A stretch of DNA of 64,000 bases from Cytobacillus oceanisediminis 2691. Lineage in GTDB: Bacteria; Bacillota; Bacilli; Bacillales; Cytobacillaceae. The stretch covers positions 3,323,501 through 3,387,500 of the forward strand of contig NZ_CP015506.1 in the NCBI RefSeq assembly GCF_000294775.2, written 5' to 3'. The translations under genes were made by a program, and so were the position numbers. Positions 41,090 to 49,183 of this stretch are shown here, one piece after another. The notes under the pieces are model-generated. The model saw nothing but the letters and a program-made list of their open reading frames with translations. It was not told where the DNA came from and did no database searches. Position 1 is the first letter of the stretch. Each line of letters starts with the position of its first letter.

Positions 41090-41674
41090 ATGAAGTCTAA
41101 GTCAGATGAAGAACTAATAGAATTAATTGTTCAAAATCATCGGCCAGCACTTGAAGAGCTATATGACCGATATGTAAAGCTTATTTATAGCTTCTCCATA
41201 AAAATAACCAAAGGCGATACGGAAAAAACGAAAGAAATTGTTCAGCAGGTGTTCCTTCGGCTTTGGACGACAAAAAGCACCTATAATGCATCCCAAGGAC
41301 AGTTTGTGAACTGGCTTCTCACCATAACTCGAAACATTTCCATAGATCTCATCCGTAAAGAACAAAAATATAAAGGAACGGTCCAATTGGAGCTTGAGGA
41401 CTGGCAGCAAATGCAAGGTCTACCAGCTGATGATGTACAGCAGCAAGTTACCAGAAATCAGCTAAAACAGCAGATTCAAGAAGCAAAACGACATCTCTCT
41501 GAACCTCAGCAGCGCCTGATCAACTTATTATATTGGGAAGGGTACTCCTTAAGTGAAATTGCAGAACTTGAACAAAAGCCGCTGGGTACGATTAAAAGCC
41601 GCCTGCATCAGGCCTTAAAGAAACTGCGGAATAATTTCAGCGGGAAAATAGGAGGTGTTCGGCATGGAGAATAA
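41090..41674 (+). CDS. ECF-type RNA polymerase sigma factor
   Basis: 194 residues. Region 2 (about 10-80) has LEELYDRYVKLIYSFSIKI and VFLRLWTTKSTY; region 4 (about 125-180) has QQRLINLLYWEGYSLSEIAE and GTIKSRLHQALKKLR. ATG at 41090 follows GGGAGCGATTTCCGTCA. It overlaps the anti-sigma gene by 11 bp. Similar to the SigK/RskA-type pairs. The signal and regulon are unknown, but the adjacent lipoprotein is a candidate target. Confidence 0.92.
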   Translation: MKSKSDEELIELIVQNHRPALEELYDRYVKLIYSFSIKITKGDTEKTKEIVQQVFLRLWTTKSTYNASQGQFVNWLLTITRNISIDLIRKEQKYKGTVQLELEDWQQMQGLPADDVQQQVTRNQLKQQIQEAKRHLSEPQQRLINLLYWEGYSLSEIAELEQKPLGTIKSRLHQALKKLRNNFSGKIGGVRHGE

Positions 41675-42413
41675 ATGTGATAATTTATCTTTATATATTA
41701 TAAATGAACTTAATAACCAAGATAAAAAACAGTTCGAAGACCATCTGCTAAAATGCGCAAAATGCCAGCAGGAACTGAAATCTATACAAGAAACATGGCA
41801 AATGCTTTCTTATGATGTAGAAGAAACAGAGGTACCGGAATCATTGAAGTCACAAGTGATGGATTTTGTCTTTGAAGAAAATAAATTTCTTAAACACGAA
41901 GAAAAAATAGAAGCCGAACCGATTAGCTTTAAAGAACGAATTTTATCAGTTACCAAAAGGCATTTCTCACCCCTATCCACTGCTGTAACAGCTATTTTAA
42001 TCATTTGTTTAATTGGGTTTTATTGGAACAGCCTTCAATTGAAAGATACTATTAAGTCATTAGAGAATAAAGCTGCTGATCCGACACAAATTGTTACGAC
42101 TTATTCCTTAACAGGGCAAAGCTTAGCTGCTTCTGCAACCGGCAGCGCATACCTTCTTCAGGAAGGTACGGAAACAAGTCTTGTCATTGCCTTGAATAAT
42201 ATGCCTATTACGAAGGGTAATGAGGTTTACCAAGTATGGCTGTTAAAAAACGGAAACCGGCAAAGTGCTGGCACTTTGATACCTGATCAAAACGGCAGCG
42301 GACTTATCACCTACCGCCTGCCTCCAGAATATTCGTTTGAAGATATTGGGATTACATTGGAACCTAATCCGTTTAACACTCAGCCGCAAGGACAAAAAGT
42401 GCTGGGAACCTAA
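41664..42413 (+). CDS. Anti-sigma factor with zinc-finger motif and RskA-type domain
   Basis: 249 residues. An N-terminal ZAS domain has HLLKCAKC (HxxxCxxC) near residue 30. One membrane span lies at about 106-124 (STAVTAILIICLIGFYW). The extracytoplasmic RskA C-terminal domain has NEVYQVWLLKNG. ATG at 41664 has AGGAGGT 7 bp upstream; the GTG at 41655 lies inside that site. Co-translated with the sigma factor, which it should hold inactive at the membrane. Confidence 0.9.
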   Translation: MENKCDNLSLYIINELNNQDKKQFEDHLLKCAKCQQELKSIQETWQMLSYDVEETEVPESLKSQVMDFVFEENKFLKHEEKIEAEPISFKERILSVTKRHFSPLSTAVTAILIICLIGFYWNSLQLKDTIKSLENKAADPTQIVTTYSLTGQSLAASATGSAYLLQEGTETSLVIALNNMPITKGNEVYQVWLLKNGNRQSAGTLIPDQNGSGLITYRLPPEYSFEDIGITLEPNPFNTQPQGQKVLGT

Positions 42414-42423
42414 TATAATGAAA

Positions 42424-42456
42424 TAAACCTGCCCAATAAAATTTAGGGCAGGTTTA
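42424..42456. terminator. Bidirectional terminator
   Basis: TAAACCTGCCC and GGGCAGGTTTA form a perfect 11-bp stem between the converging anti-sigma and lipoprotein genes. Confidence 0.85.
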
Positions 42457-42462
42457 AACTCA

Positions 42463-42906
42463 TTATTTTTCAGCTAATTTCTCATTAAATGACTCTAATT
42501 TTTCCTTTGTTTCGGTAACCAGATCTTTCATTTTTGCTGAGTCACCCTGATCTTTCTGAGATTCACTAATTAGCGGATATAAGCTCTTTTCAATACTTTC
42601 GTAGTCTTCTGGAAAATTCTCCTCCACTTTCTTCTCAATCTCATCCCAGTTTTCCTCAAGGTCTTTGCCCTTTTTTTGTATCAGTTCCGAGTTTTCCGCC
42701 TTATTTTCCAAATTAGCTTGTAAATCATCCAGAACCGCCATTACCTCATCACTGCCATTTAAAAGCTCATCAGCCATTTGTCCGTCTGCGTTGTTTGCTT
42801 TTTCGCTGTTTGCATTTTCCTGCTTCTCATTCTCTCCATTGGAACTGCAGCCCGCTGCCAATATAATAATCACCAAAATGGATATAAATGAAAGTATTTT
42901 TTTCAT
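42463..42906 (-). CDS. Hypothetical lipoprotein
   Basis: 147 residues. Lipoprotein signal MKKILSFISILVIIILAAGC, then a Glu/Asn/Lys-rich linker and an acidic helical domain (ENSELIQKKGKDLEENWDEI, AKMKDLVTETKEKLESF). ATG at 42906 follows GGAGGGATCAA. I do not recognise the family. The helical domain might bind a membrane partner or metal. It stands alone. Confidence 0.78.
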   Translation of the reverse strand: MKKILSFISILVIIILAAGCSSNGENEKQENANSEKANNADGQMADELLNGSDEVMAVLDDLQANLENKAENSELIQKKGKDLEENWDEIEKKVEENFPEDYESIEKSLYPLISESQKDQGDSAKMKDLVTETKEKLESFNEKLAEK

Positions 42907-43021
42907 TTGATCCCTCCTCGCCCATTTCATTCCCTCTTGTATTCATATCAAACTTGATAAGAGGTCACAGCCTGTTGTTTTTCGATAGAAAAATAGGCAT
43001 GTTTAATAGCAGCTTACTCAC

Positions 43022-43816
43022 TTAGTTCCATCCCCATTTTTGAAAAATCTTATGGGCTGATTCCGTTTGCAGATACTCTATGAATTTTTTAGCCTCTTTT
43101 TTATGCTGCGAAGCTTTGGCAATAGCAATAGGTGTTCCTCTGTAAATCTTTTCATCTTCCGGCATTTGGATTAATTCTGTTTCCTCTTTCAAGCGATAAT
43201 GCCAGGACTCATATGTGATCCATGCATCCAGCTTTGAATTAGTCTTCCAAAGATCAATGGCTTCAGCACTGGTTTTGACTGAAATATCCTTGTTTTGATT
43301 TAAACCAGCGATCAGGCCCTTTCTTCCTGCCAGGTCTTCCCAAAGACCAAGCTGGCCTGCACCGTTAACATCCACTATTTTAACTCCTGGCTTTGTTAAA
43401 TCCTCTAGGGATTCTATTTTTTTGGGATTTCCTTTTCTTACCAGAATGCCAGCAGCACGAGTATACAGCTCTGTTCGTGATTTTTCGTCTATCATTCCAG
43501 GGTGGTTAAAAACAAAGCTTTGCATCATATACTCTGAACCTCCGTAAATCAGGTCAGCATCCTCCTTTGCCTGCTGAATCCAATTGGATTCCGGTCCAGC
43601 CGTTACGTTCACCCTGATACCTGTTTCAGCTGAAAACTTTTCTGCAGCCTCCTTTATCGGGCCCAAAGGACCACCTGGACCATAAACTTGAACAGCTTCA
43701 GTCTGTGCGGCTTCAACTGAAGAATTTGCCGGCTCTGCGGAATTCGAAAATGCCGTAAAACCCGCTGCACCTGCCATAACAAATAGACAAACCATCAGGA
43801 AAGAAAACTTTTTCAT
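43022..43816 (-). CDS. AcfC-like extracytoplasmic substrate-binding protein
   Basis: 264 residues with an export signal (MKKFSFLMVCLFVMAGAAGF) but no clear lipobox. The mature part matches accessory colonization factor AcfC-type binding proteins, related to molybdate/sulfate-binding folds: VYGPGGPLGPIKEAAEKF, GPESNWIQQAKEDADLIYGG, and WITYESWHYRL. ATG at 43816 follows GGAGGTTTTCTTGA. No permease or ATPase gene is nearby, so it is an orphan. Ligand unknown, perhaps an oxyanion or organic acid. Confidence 0.82.
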   Translation of the reverse strand: MKKFSFLMVCLFVMAGAAGFTAFSNSAEPANSSVEAAQTEAVQVYGPGGPLGPIKEAAEKFSAETGIRVNVTAGPESNWIQQAKEDADLIYGGSEYMMQSFVFNHPGMIDEKSRTELYTRAAGILVRKGNPKKIESLEDLTKPGVKIVDVNGAGQLGLWEDLAGRKGLIAGLNQNKDISVKTSAEAIDLWKTNSKLDAWITYESWHYRLKEETELIQMPEDEKIYRGTPIAIAKASQHKKEAKKFIEYLQTESAHKIFQKWGWN

Positions 43817-43999
43817 TCAAGAAAACCTCCATCTAATTTTTCAGGCTAAGCCTGTTATAAATGGAAACGTACTGAATGGACAAACAGTTCGCTTTACTTG
43901 GTAAAATGAGCATTAATAACTACTTTAAAAATCCTGCAACTGTTCTCCACATTATGGGTTTTGATAATCTACGAATGCTAAATCACCATTTTTCAGGTT

Positions 44000-45391
44000 T
44001 TACAATTCAAACCATGCCCTGGCCAATACCCTTATAGCTTCAAATAACTCTTCTTCAGATAGTAAGGCAAAACCAAGCAATACAGTGTGACCGTCATTTT
44101 CTCCAAATTGAGATACAGGATAAATTTTTATTCCTGCCTCTAAGGCTTTCCTGATCAGCTGTTGTTCATTCATTTCATTATTCGGCCGAAGTAATATGTG
44201 CAAACCTGAGTCCTGTCCGATTACTTCAGAACCTGGTGGAAAATACTTCGATATGGCAGCAATTAGGATATCTCTTTTCTTTCGATAAACGACCCTCATT
44301 TTCTGGATATGCTTATCCCAGTAGTCCTCCTGAAGAAATTTTATTAAAATCTCCTGATCTGTCCGGGAAACAGTTTGCGCATAAAAGAAATAATCTTCCT
44401 GATAAATCTTCAGCAAAGGTCTTGGAAGGACCATATAACTAATCCTTAGAGAGGGAAGCAGGGCTTTCGAGAATGTGCCCATATAAATTACTTTTTCATC
44501 CTTATCCAATCCCTGCAGGGCAGGAATCGGCTTGCCCGTGTAGCGGAATTCACTGTCATAGTCATCTTCAATGATATAACGTCCAGGTTTTTCCTTTGCC
44601 CATTTTAAAAGCTGCATCCTTCTGGCAATAGGCATAATCATTCCGCAAGGGAATTGGTGAGATGGAGTGACAAAGACGATGTTTGCTCCTGACTTTTTCA
44701 GCTTTGATAAAACAAGTCCATCTTGATCGAGAGGAATGTCCCTCACATTGTCCATTCCTTTTTCAAAGATGATGAGCTTGCGGTGATATCCCGGATTTTC
44801 AACAGCAAAAGTACTTCCATCCAGCAGCTGTAATAACGTTTTCATTAAATATTGTGTTCCAGATCCAAGAATGATATGGCTTGGGGAACAATTTACACCC
44901 CTGGATTTATAGAGATACTTCGCGATCTGGTTCCGCAGCTCCTGCTCGCCTTGAGGATGGCCAAGCATTAGAACCTCGCCATTATCCCTTGTCAGGACTT
45001 GATTTGTTAATTTCCGGAACACAGAAAATGGGAACGTCCTGATATCCACCCCGGAATGAGTAAAATGATACATGAACTTACCCTCTATATGCTGCTTTTC
45101 TTCAGCGAGAGGCTCTTCATTTTCTGAAGCAAAATGATATTGTTCAACTTCACACACAAAATATCCTTTGCGTGCCTTCGATTCGATGTATCCTTCAGCC
45201 ATAAGCTGTTCATATGCAGATTCAATTGTATTCTCACTAACCTGAAGATAACGGGCAAATTTCCTTTTGGATGGGAGCTTTGCATTTACCGCCAGATTGC
45301 CTGTCTTAATTTCGTTTTTAATATATTTATATAATTGCACATATAGTGGCTCACCGCTTGTAAAGTTTAGATTTGGCGTTAACTCGGACAT
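44000..45391 (-). CDS. MocR/GabR-type regulator with aminotransferase domain (YcxD-like)
   Basis: 463 residues: an N-terminal GntR winged helix (about 10-75: NAKLPSKRKFARYLQVSENT) fused to a PLP aminotransferase-like domain (about 110-460). The PLP lysine is in MGTFSKALLPSLR, and EDDYDSEFRY is typical. ATG at 45391 follows GAAGGGGGCCAGATTA. It is divergent from an EamA exporter, as ycxD and ycxC are in B. subtilis, and probably regulates it. Confidence 0.92.
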   Translation of the reverse strand: MSELTPNLNFTSGEPLYVQLYKYIKNEIKTGNLAVNAKLPSKRKFARYLQVSENTIESAYEQLMAEGYIESKARKGYFVCEVEQYHFASENEEPLAEEKQHIEGKFMYHFTHSGVDIRTFPFSVFRKLTNQVLTRDNGEVLMLGHPQGEQELRNQIAKYLYKSRGVNCSPSHIILGSGTQYLMKTLLQLLDGSTFAVENPGYHRKLIIFEKGMDNVRDIPLDQDGLVLSKLKKSGANIVFVTPSHQFPCGMIMPIARRMQLLKWAKEKPGRYIIEDDYDSEFRYTGKPIPALQGLDKDEKVIYMGTFSKALLPSLRISYMVLPRPLLKIYQEDYFFYAQTVSRTDQEILIKFLQEDYWDKHIQKMRVVYRKKRDILIAAISKYFPPGSEVIGQDSGLHILLRPNNEMNEQQLIRKALEAGIKIYPVSQFGENDGHTVLLGFALLSEEELFEAIRVLARAWFEL

Positions 45392-45393
45392 TA

Positions 45394-45431
45394 ATCTGGC
45401 CCCCTTCTATAATAAAAATCTGACCCTTCTA
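45394..45431 (-). promoter_or_regulatory. Direct repeats at the MocR start, candidate operator
   Basis: On the minus strand TAGAAGGGTCAGAT (45431-45418) and TAGAAGGGGGCCAGAT (45409-45394) repeat with a 24-bp shift. The second overlaps the ribosome site. MocR regulators commonly bind direct repeats, so this may be an autoregulatory site. Confidence 0.5.
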
Positions 45432-45492
45432 ACAACACCAGTTATTATCTATAATACATGATAATTACATATATAGTAAGGAGACATACAAC

Positions 45493-46422
45493 ATGAGCAA
45501 TTCACGCAGGCTGGGACTGGCCATGATTATAAGCGGTGCTTCTTTGTGGGGATTATCTGGTCCAATGCTCCAGTGGTTTTTTCAGGAGACCCACTTATCA
45601 TCAAGCGATTATTTAGTTATCAGATTGATTGCGGCAGGCATTTTCACGCTCATTTTCTTATCATGCCGAAAAGTAAATGTATTTGCGATATGGAAACATC
45701 CCCGCCACTGGATACAGCTACTTCTTTTTGCTGTTTTGGGGATGCTTGGAGGGCAATATGCTTTTATTGAAACCATTCAGGTGAGCAATGCCGTTACAGC
45801 CACCCTGTTTCAATTTGCTGGTCCGGTGCTGATCACGATTTATGTGGCAATCGAGTCCAGAAGATGGCCATCCAAGACCCATTTGCTGGCCATTGTCACC
45901 GCTTTATCAGGAATTTTTCTGCTTATTACCAATGGATCTCTGGACCAAATTCTCTTGACAGATAAGGCTTTATGGATCGGATTTTTAACTGCGCTGGGAT
46001 TTGCCTTTTATACATTGCAGCCTGTTTCCCTCATTAAGACCTGGGGAACGATGACAATCATAGGCTGGGGAATGCTGCTTGGCGGAATCGTCCTATATTT
46101 ACTGATGCCATCATTCAGCTTTGCCAGCATGGCAGTTGCCCTTAATATTGGTACATTATCTATGTTGATTGCCATTATTGTGATCAGCACCCTCTCCTTT
46201 TTGTTCTATATAGGAAGTCTGAAGTATCTTTCCCCCACAGAAACCAGTCTTTTATCCAGTATTGAGCCGCTTGTGGCAGCTTTGATATCCTTCCTGTGGC
46301 TAAAAGAAACCTTCGGAAGCTATCAACTGCTCGGCGGTGTTTTCATCATTGCTGGAGTACTTTTCCTATCAATGAAAGAAAAAGAAGAGGAAGTCATGAT
46401 TTTGCAGCAAAAAGGGGCTTAA
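45493..46422 (+). CDS. EamA/DMT-family exporter (YcxC-like)
   Basis: 309 residues with ten spans in two EamA repeats: ISGASLWGLSGPMLQWFF and ALGFAFYTLQPVSLIK open the halves, and YLSPTETSLLSSIEPLVAALISF (in part) is the usual end motif. ATG at 45493 follows AAGGAGACATACAAC. It is probably a metabolite or amino acid exporter controlled by the divergent MocR protein. Confidence 0.9.
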   Translation: MSNSRRLGLAMIISGASLWGLSGPMLQWFFQETHLSSSDYLVIRLIAAGIFTLIFLSCRKVNVFAIWKHPRHWIQLLLFAVLGMLGGQYAFIETIQVSNAVTATLFQFAGPVLITIYVAIESRRWPSKTHLLAIVTALSGIFLLITNGSLDQILLTDKALWIGFLTALGFAFYTLQPVSLIKTWGTMTIIGWGMLLGGIVLYLLMPSFSFASMAVALNIGTLSMLIAIIVISTLSFLFYIGSLKYLSPTETSLLSSIEPLVAALISFLWLKETFGSYQLLGGVFIIAGVLFLSMKEKEEEVMILQQKGA

Positions 46423-46538
46423 GCGATACCATTTTGAATCATTAAGAAATCCAATAAGCCTTATTAAACAATCGGTGAAGCGGTTTTCCTTTCCTATGAT
46501 ACGGTTAAGGTATCAAATGAACGAAAGGGGAACTTTCT

Positions 46539-47582
46539 GTGGAAGCACAAAAAATTCAAGAATATGTAATAGAAGAACCTAAAAAAAAACAAAAGGCTAT
46601 CGGGTTTGCGAAAGGATTATTGCTGACCCTCATCCTTGCGGTTCTGGCTGGCCAAATTGCCAATCTTCCCTTTTTCTCCATTCTCGGAATCATGATCCTC
46701 TCCATTCTGATGGGAGGCATTTGGGGAAATACGCTATCTGTACCTGCGGACGCTCATTCAGGTATTCAGTTTTCAAGCAAGGTACTGCTTCGTGCAGGGA
46801 TTATTTTACTGGGCTTTAGGCTGAATTTGCAGGAAATTATATCAGCAGGTTTTTCAATCATGATCATCGATGTTGTGGTCATCGTCTTTACCATGAGTTT
46901 CATCCTGCTTTTGGGCAAAGCGTTCAGAATCAATAAGAAATTGTCAGCTTTGCTTGCTGCAGGTACTGCTATTTGCGGAGCGGCAGCCATTATTGCGATT
47001 GCGCCTATTGTCAAAAGTAAGGAAGAGCAAACCGCAGTTGCAGTTTCATGCATAGCGGTTTTAGGAACCATTGGGGCCATTTTGTATATTGTTTTATTTC
47101 CCTTGCTGCCTATTAGCGAGCAGGAATATGGTGTATTAGCCGGCGCAACACTGCACGAACTTGCCCATGTAGTGGCGGCAGGTGTTCCAGGCGGAGATGC
47201 CAGCAGTGACTCTGCCATACTGGTTAAACTCGGAAGAGTCTTATTGCTGATACCAGTTGCCCTTATTATCAGTTTTGTTTACAGCAGAAAAAACACCGGC
47301 AAAAGCCGGAATATAGGGAAGCTGCCAATCCCATGGTTTATTTTTGGATTTCTGCTTACCAGCCTGATCAATACTCTTTTCTCCATCCCCGGCAGCATCA
47401 TCAGCATCTTCTTATTGCTTAGCACCTACCTCCTCGCAATGGGAATGGCAGGGCTTGGGCTTAATATTAAATGGAAAGACTTCGTGAAAGTAGGCTTTAA
47501 ACCAGTGGCTGTTGCCATAGCAGGCTTTCTGGGTCTTCTTGCCATAACCCCTCTGCTGCTCCTGCTATATAAAATTTTTTAA
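46539..47582 (+). CDS. YeiH-family (UPF0324) putative sulfate/sulfite exporter
   Basis: 347 residues with about ten spans. The family segments RAGIILLGFRLNLQEI, AGTAICGAAAIIAIAPIV, GATLHELAHVVAAG and LGRVLLLIPVAL are clear. Start is GTG at 46539 with AAGGGG 8 bp upstream. A LysR gene follows 57 bp downstream, as YeiE pairs with YeiH in E. coli. In view of the sulfoacetaldehyde acetyltransferase 6 kb away, export of sulfite is a reasonable guess, but the family's substrate is not settled. Confidence 0.87.
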   Translation: MEAQKIQEYVIEEPKKKQKAIGFAKGLLLTLILAVLAGQIANLPFFSILGIMILSILMGGIWGNTLSVPADAHSGIQFSSKVLLRAGIILLGFRLNLQEIISAGFSIMIIDVVVIVFTMSFILLLGKAFRINKKLSALLAAGTAICGAAAIIAIAPIVKSKEEQTAVAVSCIAVLGTIGAILYIVLFPLLPISEQEYGVLAGATLHELAHVVAAGVPGGDASSDSAILVKLGRVLLLIPVALIISFVYSRKNTGKSRNIGKLPIPWFIFGFLLTSLINTLFSIPGSIISIFLLLSTYLLAMGMAGLGLNIKWKDFVKVGFKPVAVAIAGFLGLLAITPLLLLLYKIF

Positions 47583-47639
47583 ATGTCCCTCTATCGATTA
47601 CAATAGAGAGGGAAGTTACAGGATTGAAGGAGAATACTT

Positions 47640-48527
47640 ATGAACCTCGACTATTTGAAAGTATTTTATGTCACCGCAAATAATAAAAGCTTTTCCCAGA
47701 CTGCGAAGGATCTTCACCTCTCTCAATCAAGTGTCAGCCTTCAAATCAAACAACTCGAAGAACAGTGGGATTGTCAGCTCTTTGAACGGACAACCAAAAA
47801 AATCTCGCTGACTCCTGCAGGCGAAATCCTTTATCATAAAGTCAAAAAGCTGATAGCTTTAATGAATGAAACTGAAAATGAACTTGAAGAACTAAAGGGA
47901 AGTGTACATGGGGACTTAAAGGTCGGAGCCAGCTTAACCATCGGGGAGCATGTCCTCCCCTTTTTATTAGCCGACTTTTCGAGTCTTTATCCAAAAGTCA
48001 GCCTGCATTTAAATGTATACAACTCCAGGCATATCGTTGAGAAGCTGTTAAATCATGAAATCAATTTAGGATTCATTGAATCCATGCTCTCCTACCCAGC
48101 CTTTAAACAAGTTCCATTTGCCAAAGATGAGTTGATTATCATAGCCTCTCCTGAAAATAAATTCATTAAGACGGACAATATAACCATCGAGGAGCTGCTC
48201 TCAGTTCCTATTATTATCCGTGAAAAAGGATCAGGAACAAGGCAAGTGATGGAGGATTCCTTTAGAAGATGCCATGTAGATGCATCTAAATTGAATGTCA
48301 TTATGGAACTGAAACACACCGAAGCCATAAAATCCTGTGTAGAAGCAGGATTAGGAATTTCCATCATCTCAAAATCTGCTGTAAAAAAAGAACTTCGGCT
48401 CGGTACTTTAAAGCAATTAAATATAGACGGAATTACAATGCAGCGGGACTTTTACATGATCTATCATGAGGAAGCCCTGAAACATACCAGCAGGAAGCTG
48501 ATGGAATTTATATCATCAAGACAATAA
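47640..48527 (+). CDS. LysR-family regulator (YeiE/CysL-like)
   Basis: 295 residues: N-terminal LysR HTH (MNLDYLKVFYVTANNKSFSQ, LHLSQSSVSLQIKQLE) and a C-terminal effector domain (about 88-295: GDLKVGASLTIGEHVLPF). ATG at 47640 follows GAAGGAGAATACTT. It follows yeiH in the same direction. The effector could be a sulfur compound such as sulfite, by analogy with YeiE. Confidence 0.88.
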   Translation: MNLDYLKVFYVTANNKSFSQTAKDLHLSQSSVSLQIKQLEEQWDCQLFERTTKKISLTPAGEILYHKVKKLIALMNETENELEELKGSVHGDLKVGASLTIGEHVLPFLLADFSSLYPKVSLHLNVYNSRHIVEKLLNHEINLGFIESMLSYPAFKQVPFAKDELIIIASPENKFIKTDNITIEELLSVPIIIREKGSGTRQVMEDSFRRCHVDASKLNVIMELKHTEAIKSCVEAGLGISIISKSAVKKELRLGTLKQLNIDGITMQRDFYMIYHEEALKHTSRKLMEFISSRQ

Positions 48528-48604
48528 AGACATTGGCAGGATTATAGTAGAGCTGCAGGCTGGGTAGTTAAGTTTTTGTGATTAAACTTTATAAATAACA
48601 ATTT

Positions 48605-48629
48605 GCCCCAATCACTTAATGATTGGGGC
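48605..48629 (+). terminator. Hairpin after the LysR gene
   Basis: GCCCCAATCA and TGATTGGGGC form a perfect 10-bp stem with loop CTTAA. The following TATACTTATT is only weakly T-rich. Confidence 0.7.
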
Positions 48630-48654
48630 TATACTTATTCCTGTATGAACTTGT

Positions 48655-49085
48655 TCTTTCTTCGGACACAAACAGATTATTTCCGGTTCTTCCTGTCTGA
48701 ACTCGCCCCTTCTTCGGACAAAAGCAGGCTATTTCTCGTTCTTCCTGTCTGAACCTTCCCCGTCTTCGGACACAAACAGGCTATTTCCGGTTCTCCTTGT
48801 CTGAACCTGCCTCTTCTTCGGACAAAAGCAGTCTATTTCTCGTTCTTCCTGTCTGAACCTGCCCCGTCTTCGGACACAAACAGTCTATTTCTCGTTCTTC
48901 CTGTCTGAACCTGCCCCGTCTTCGGACACAAACAGTCTATTTCTCGTTCTTCCTGTCTGAACCTGCCCCGTCTTCGGACACAAACAGGTTATTTCTCGTT
49001 CTTCCTGTCTGAACCTGCCCCGTCTTCGGACACAAACAGGCTATTTCCGGTCTCTCCTGTCTTAATCCGCCCGTCTTCGCACTAG
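48655..49085. repeat. Tandem array, 8 copies of an exact 52-bp unit
   Basis: TTCGGACA occurs at 48661, 48713, 48765, 48817, 48869, 48921, 48973 and 49025, always 52 bp apart, with a degenerate ninth start at about 49076. The unit reads TTCGGACACAAACAGGCTAT, TTCTCGTTCTTCCTGTCTGA, ACCTGCCCCGTC. ACAAACAGG and CCTGTCTGA inside the unit form an imperfect inverted repeat. There are no spacers, so it is not CRISPR. Confidence 0.96.
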
Positions 49086-49183
49086 AATTGGAATCCAGCT
49101 CTTGCCCAAAACTTCATACCCTGTTAATTGACAGACCAATTTACGGCAGTTTAATAGATTTATCAGCGGCTGACCTTAAGCAC

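Larger units (their letters stand above)
48528..49183. other. Intergenic region with hairpin and tandem array
   Basis: About 656 bp between the LysR and APC permease genes. It has the hairpin at 48605-48629 and an 8-copy tandem array at 48655-49085. No gene is supported. Confidence 0.85.

Noticed and set aside
48655..49085. CRISPR array or phage attachment array
   Set aside because: The 52-bp units run without spacers at an exact period, and there is no integrase or cas gene near.
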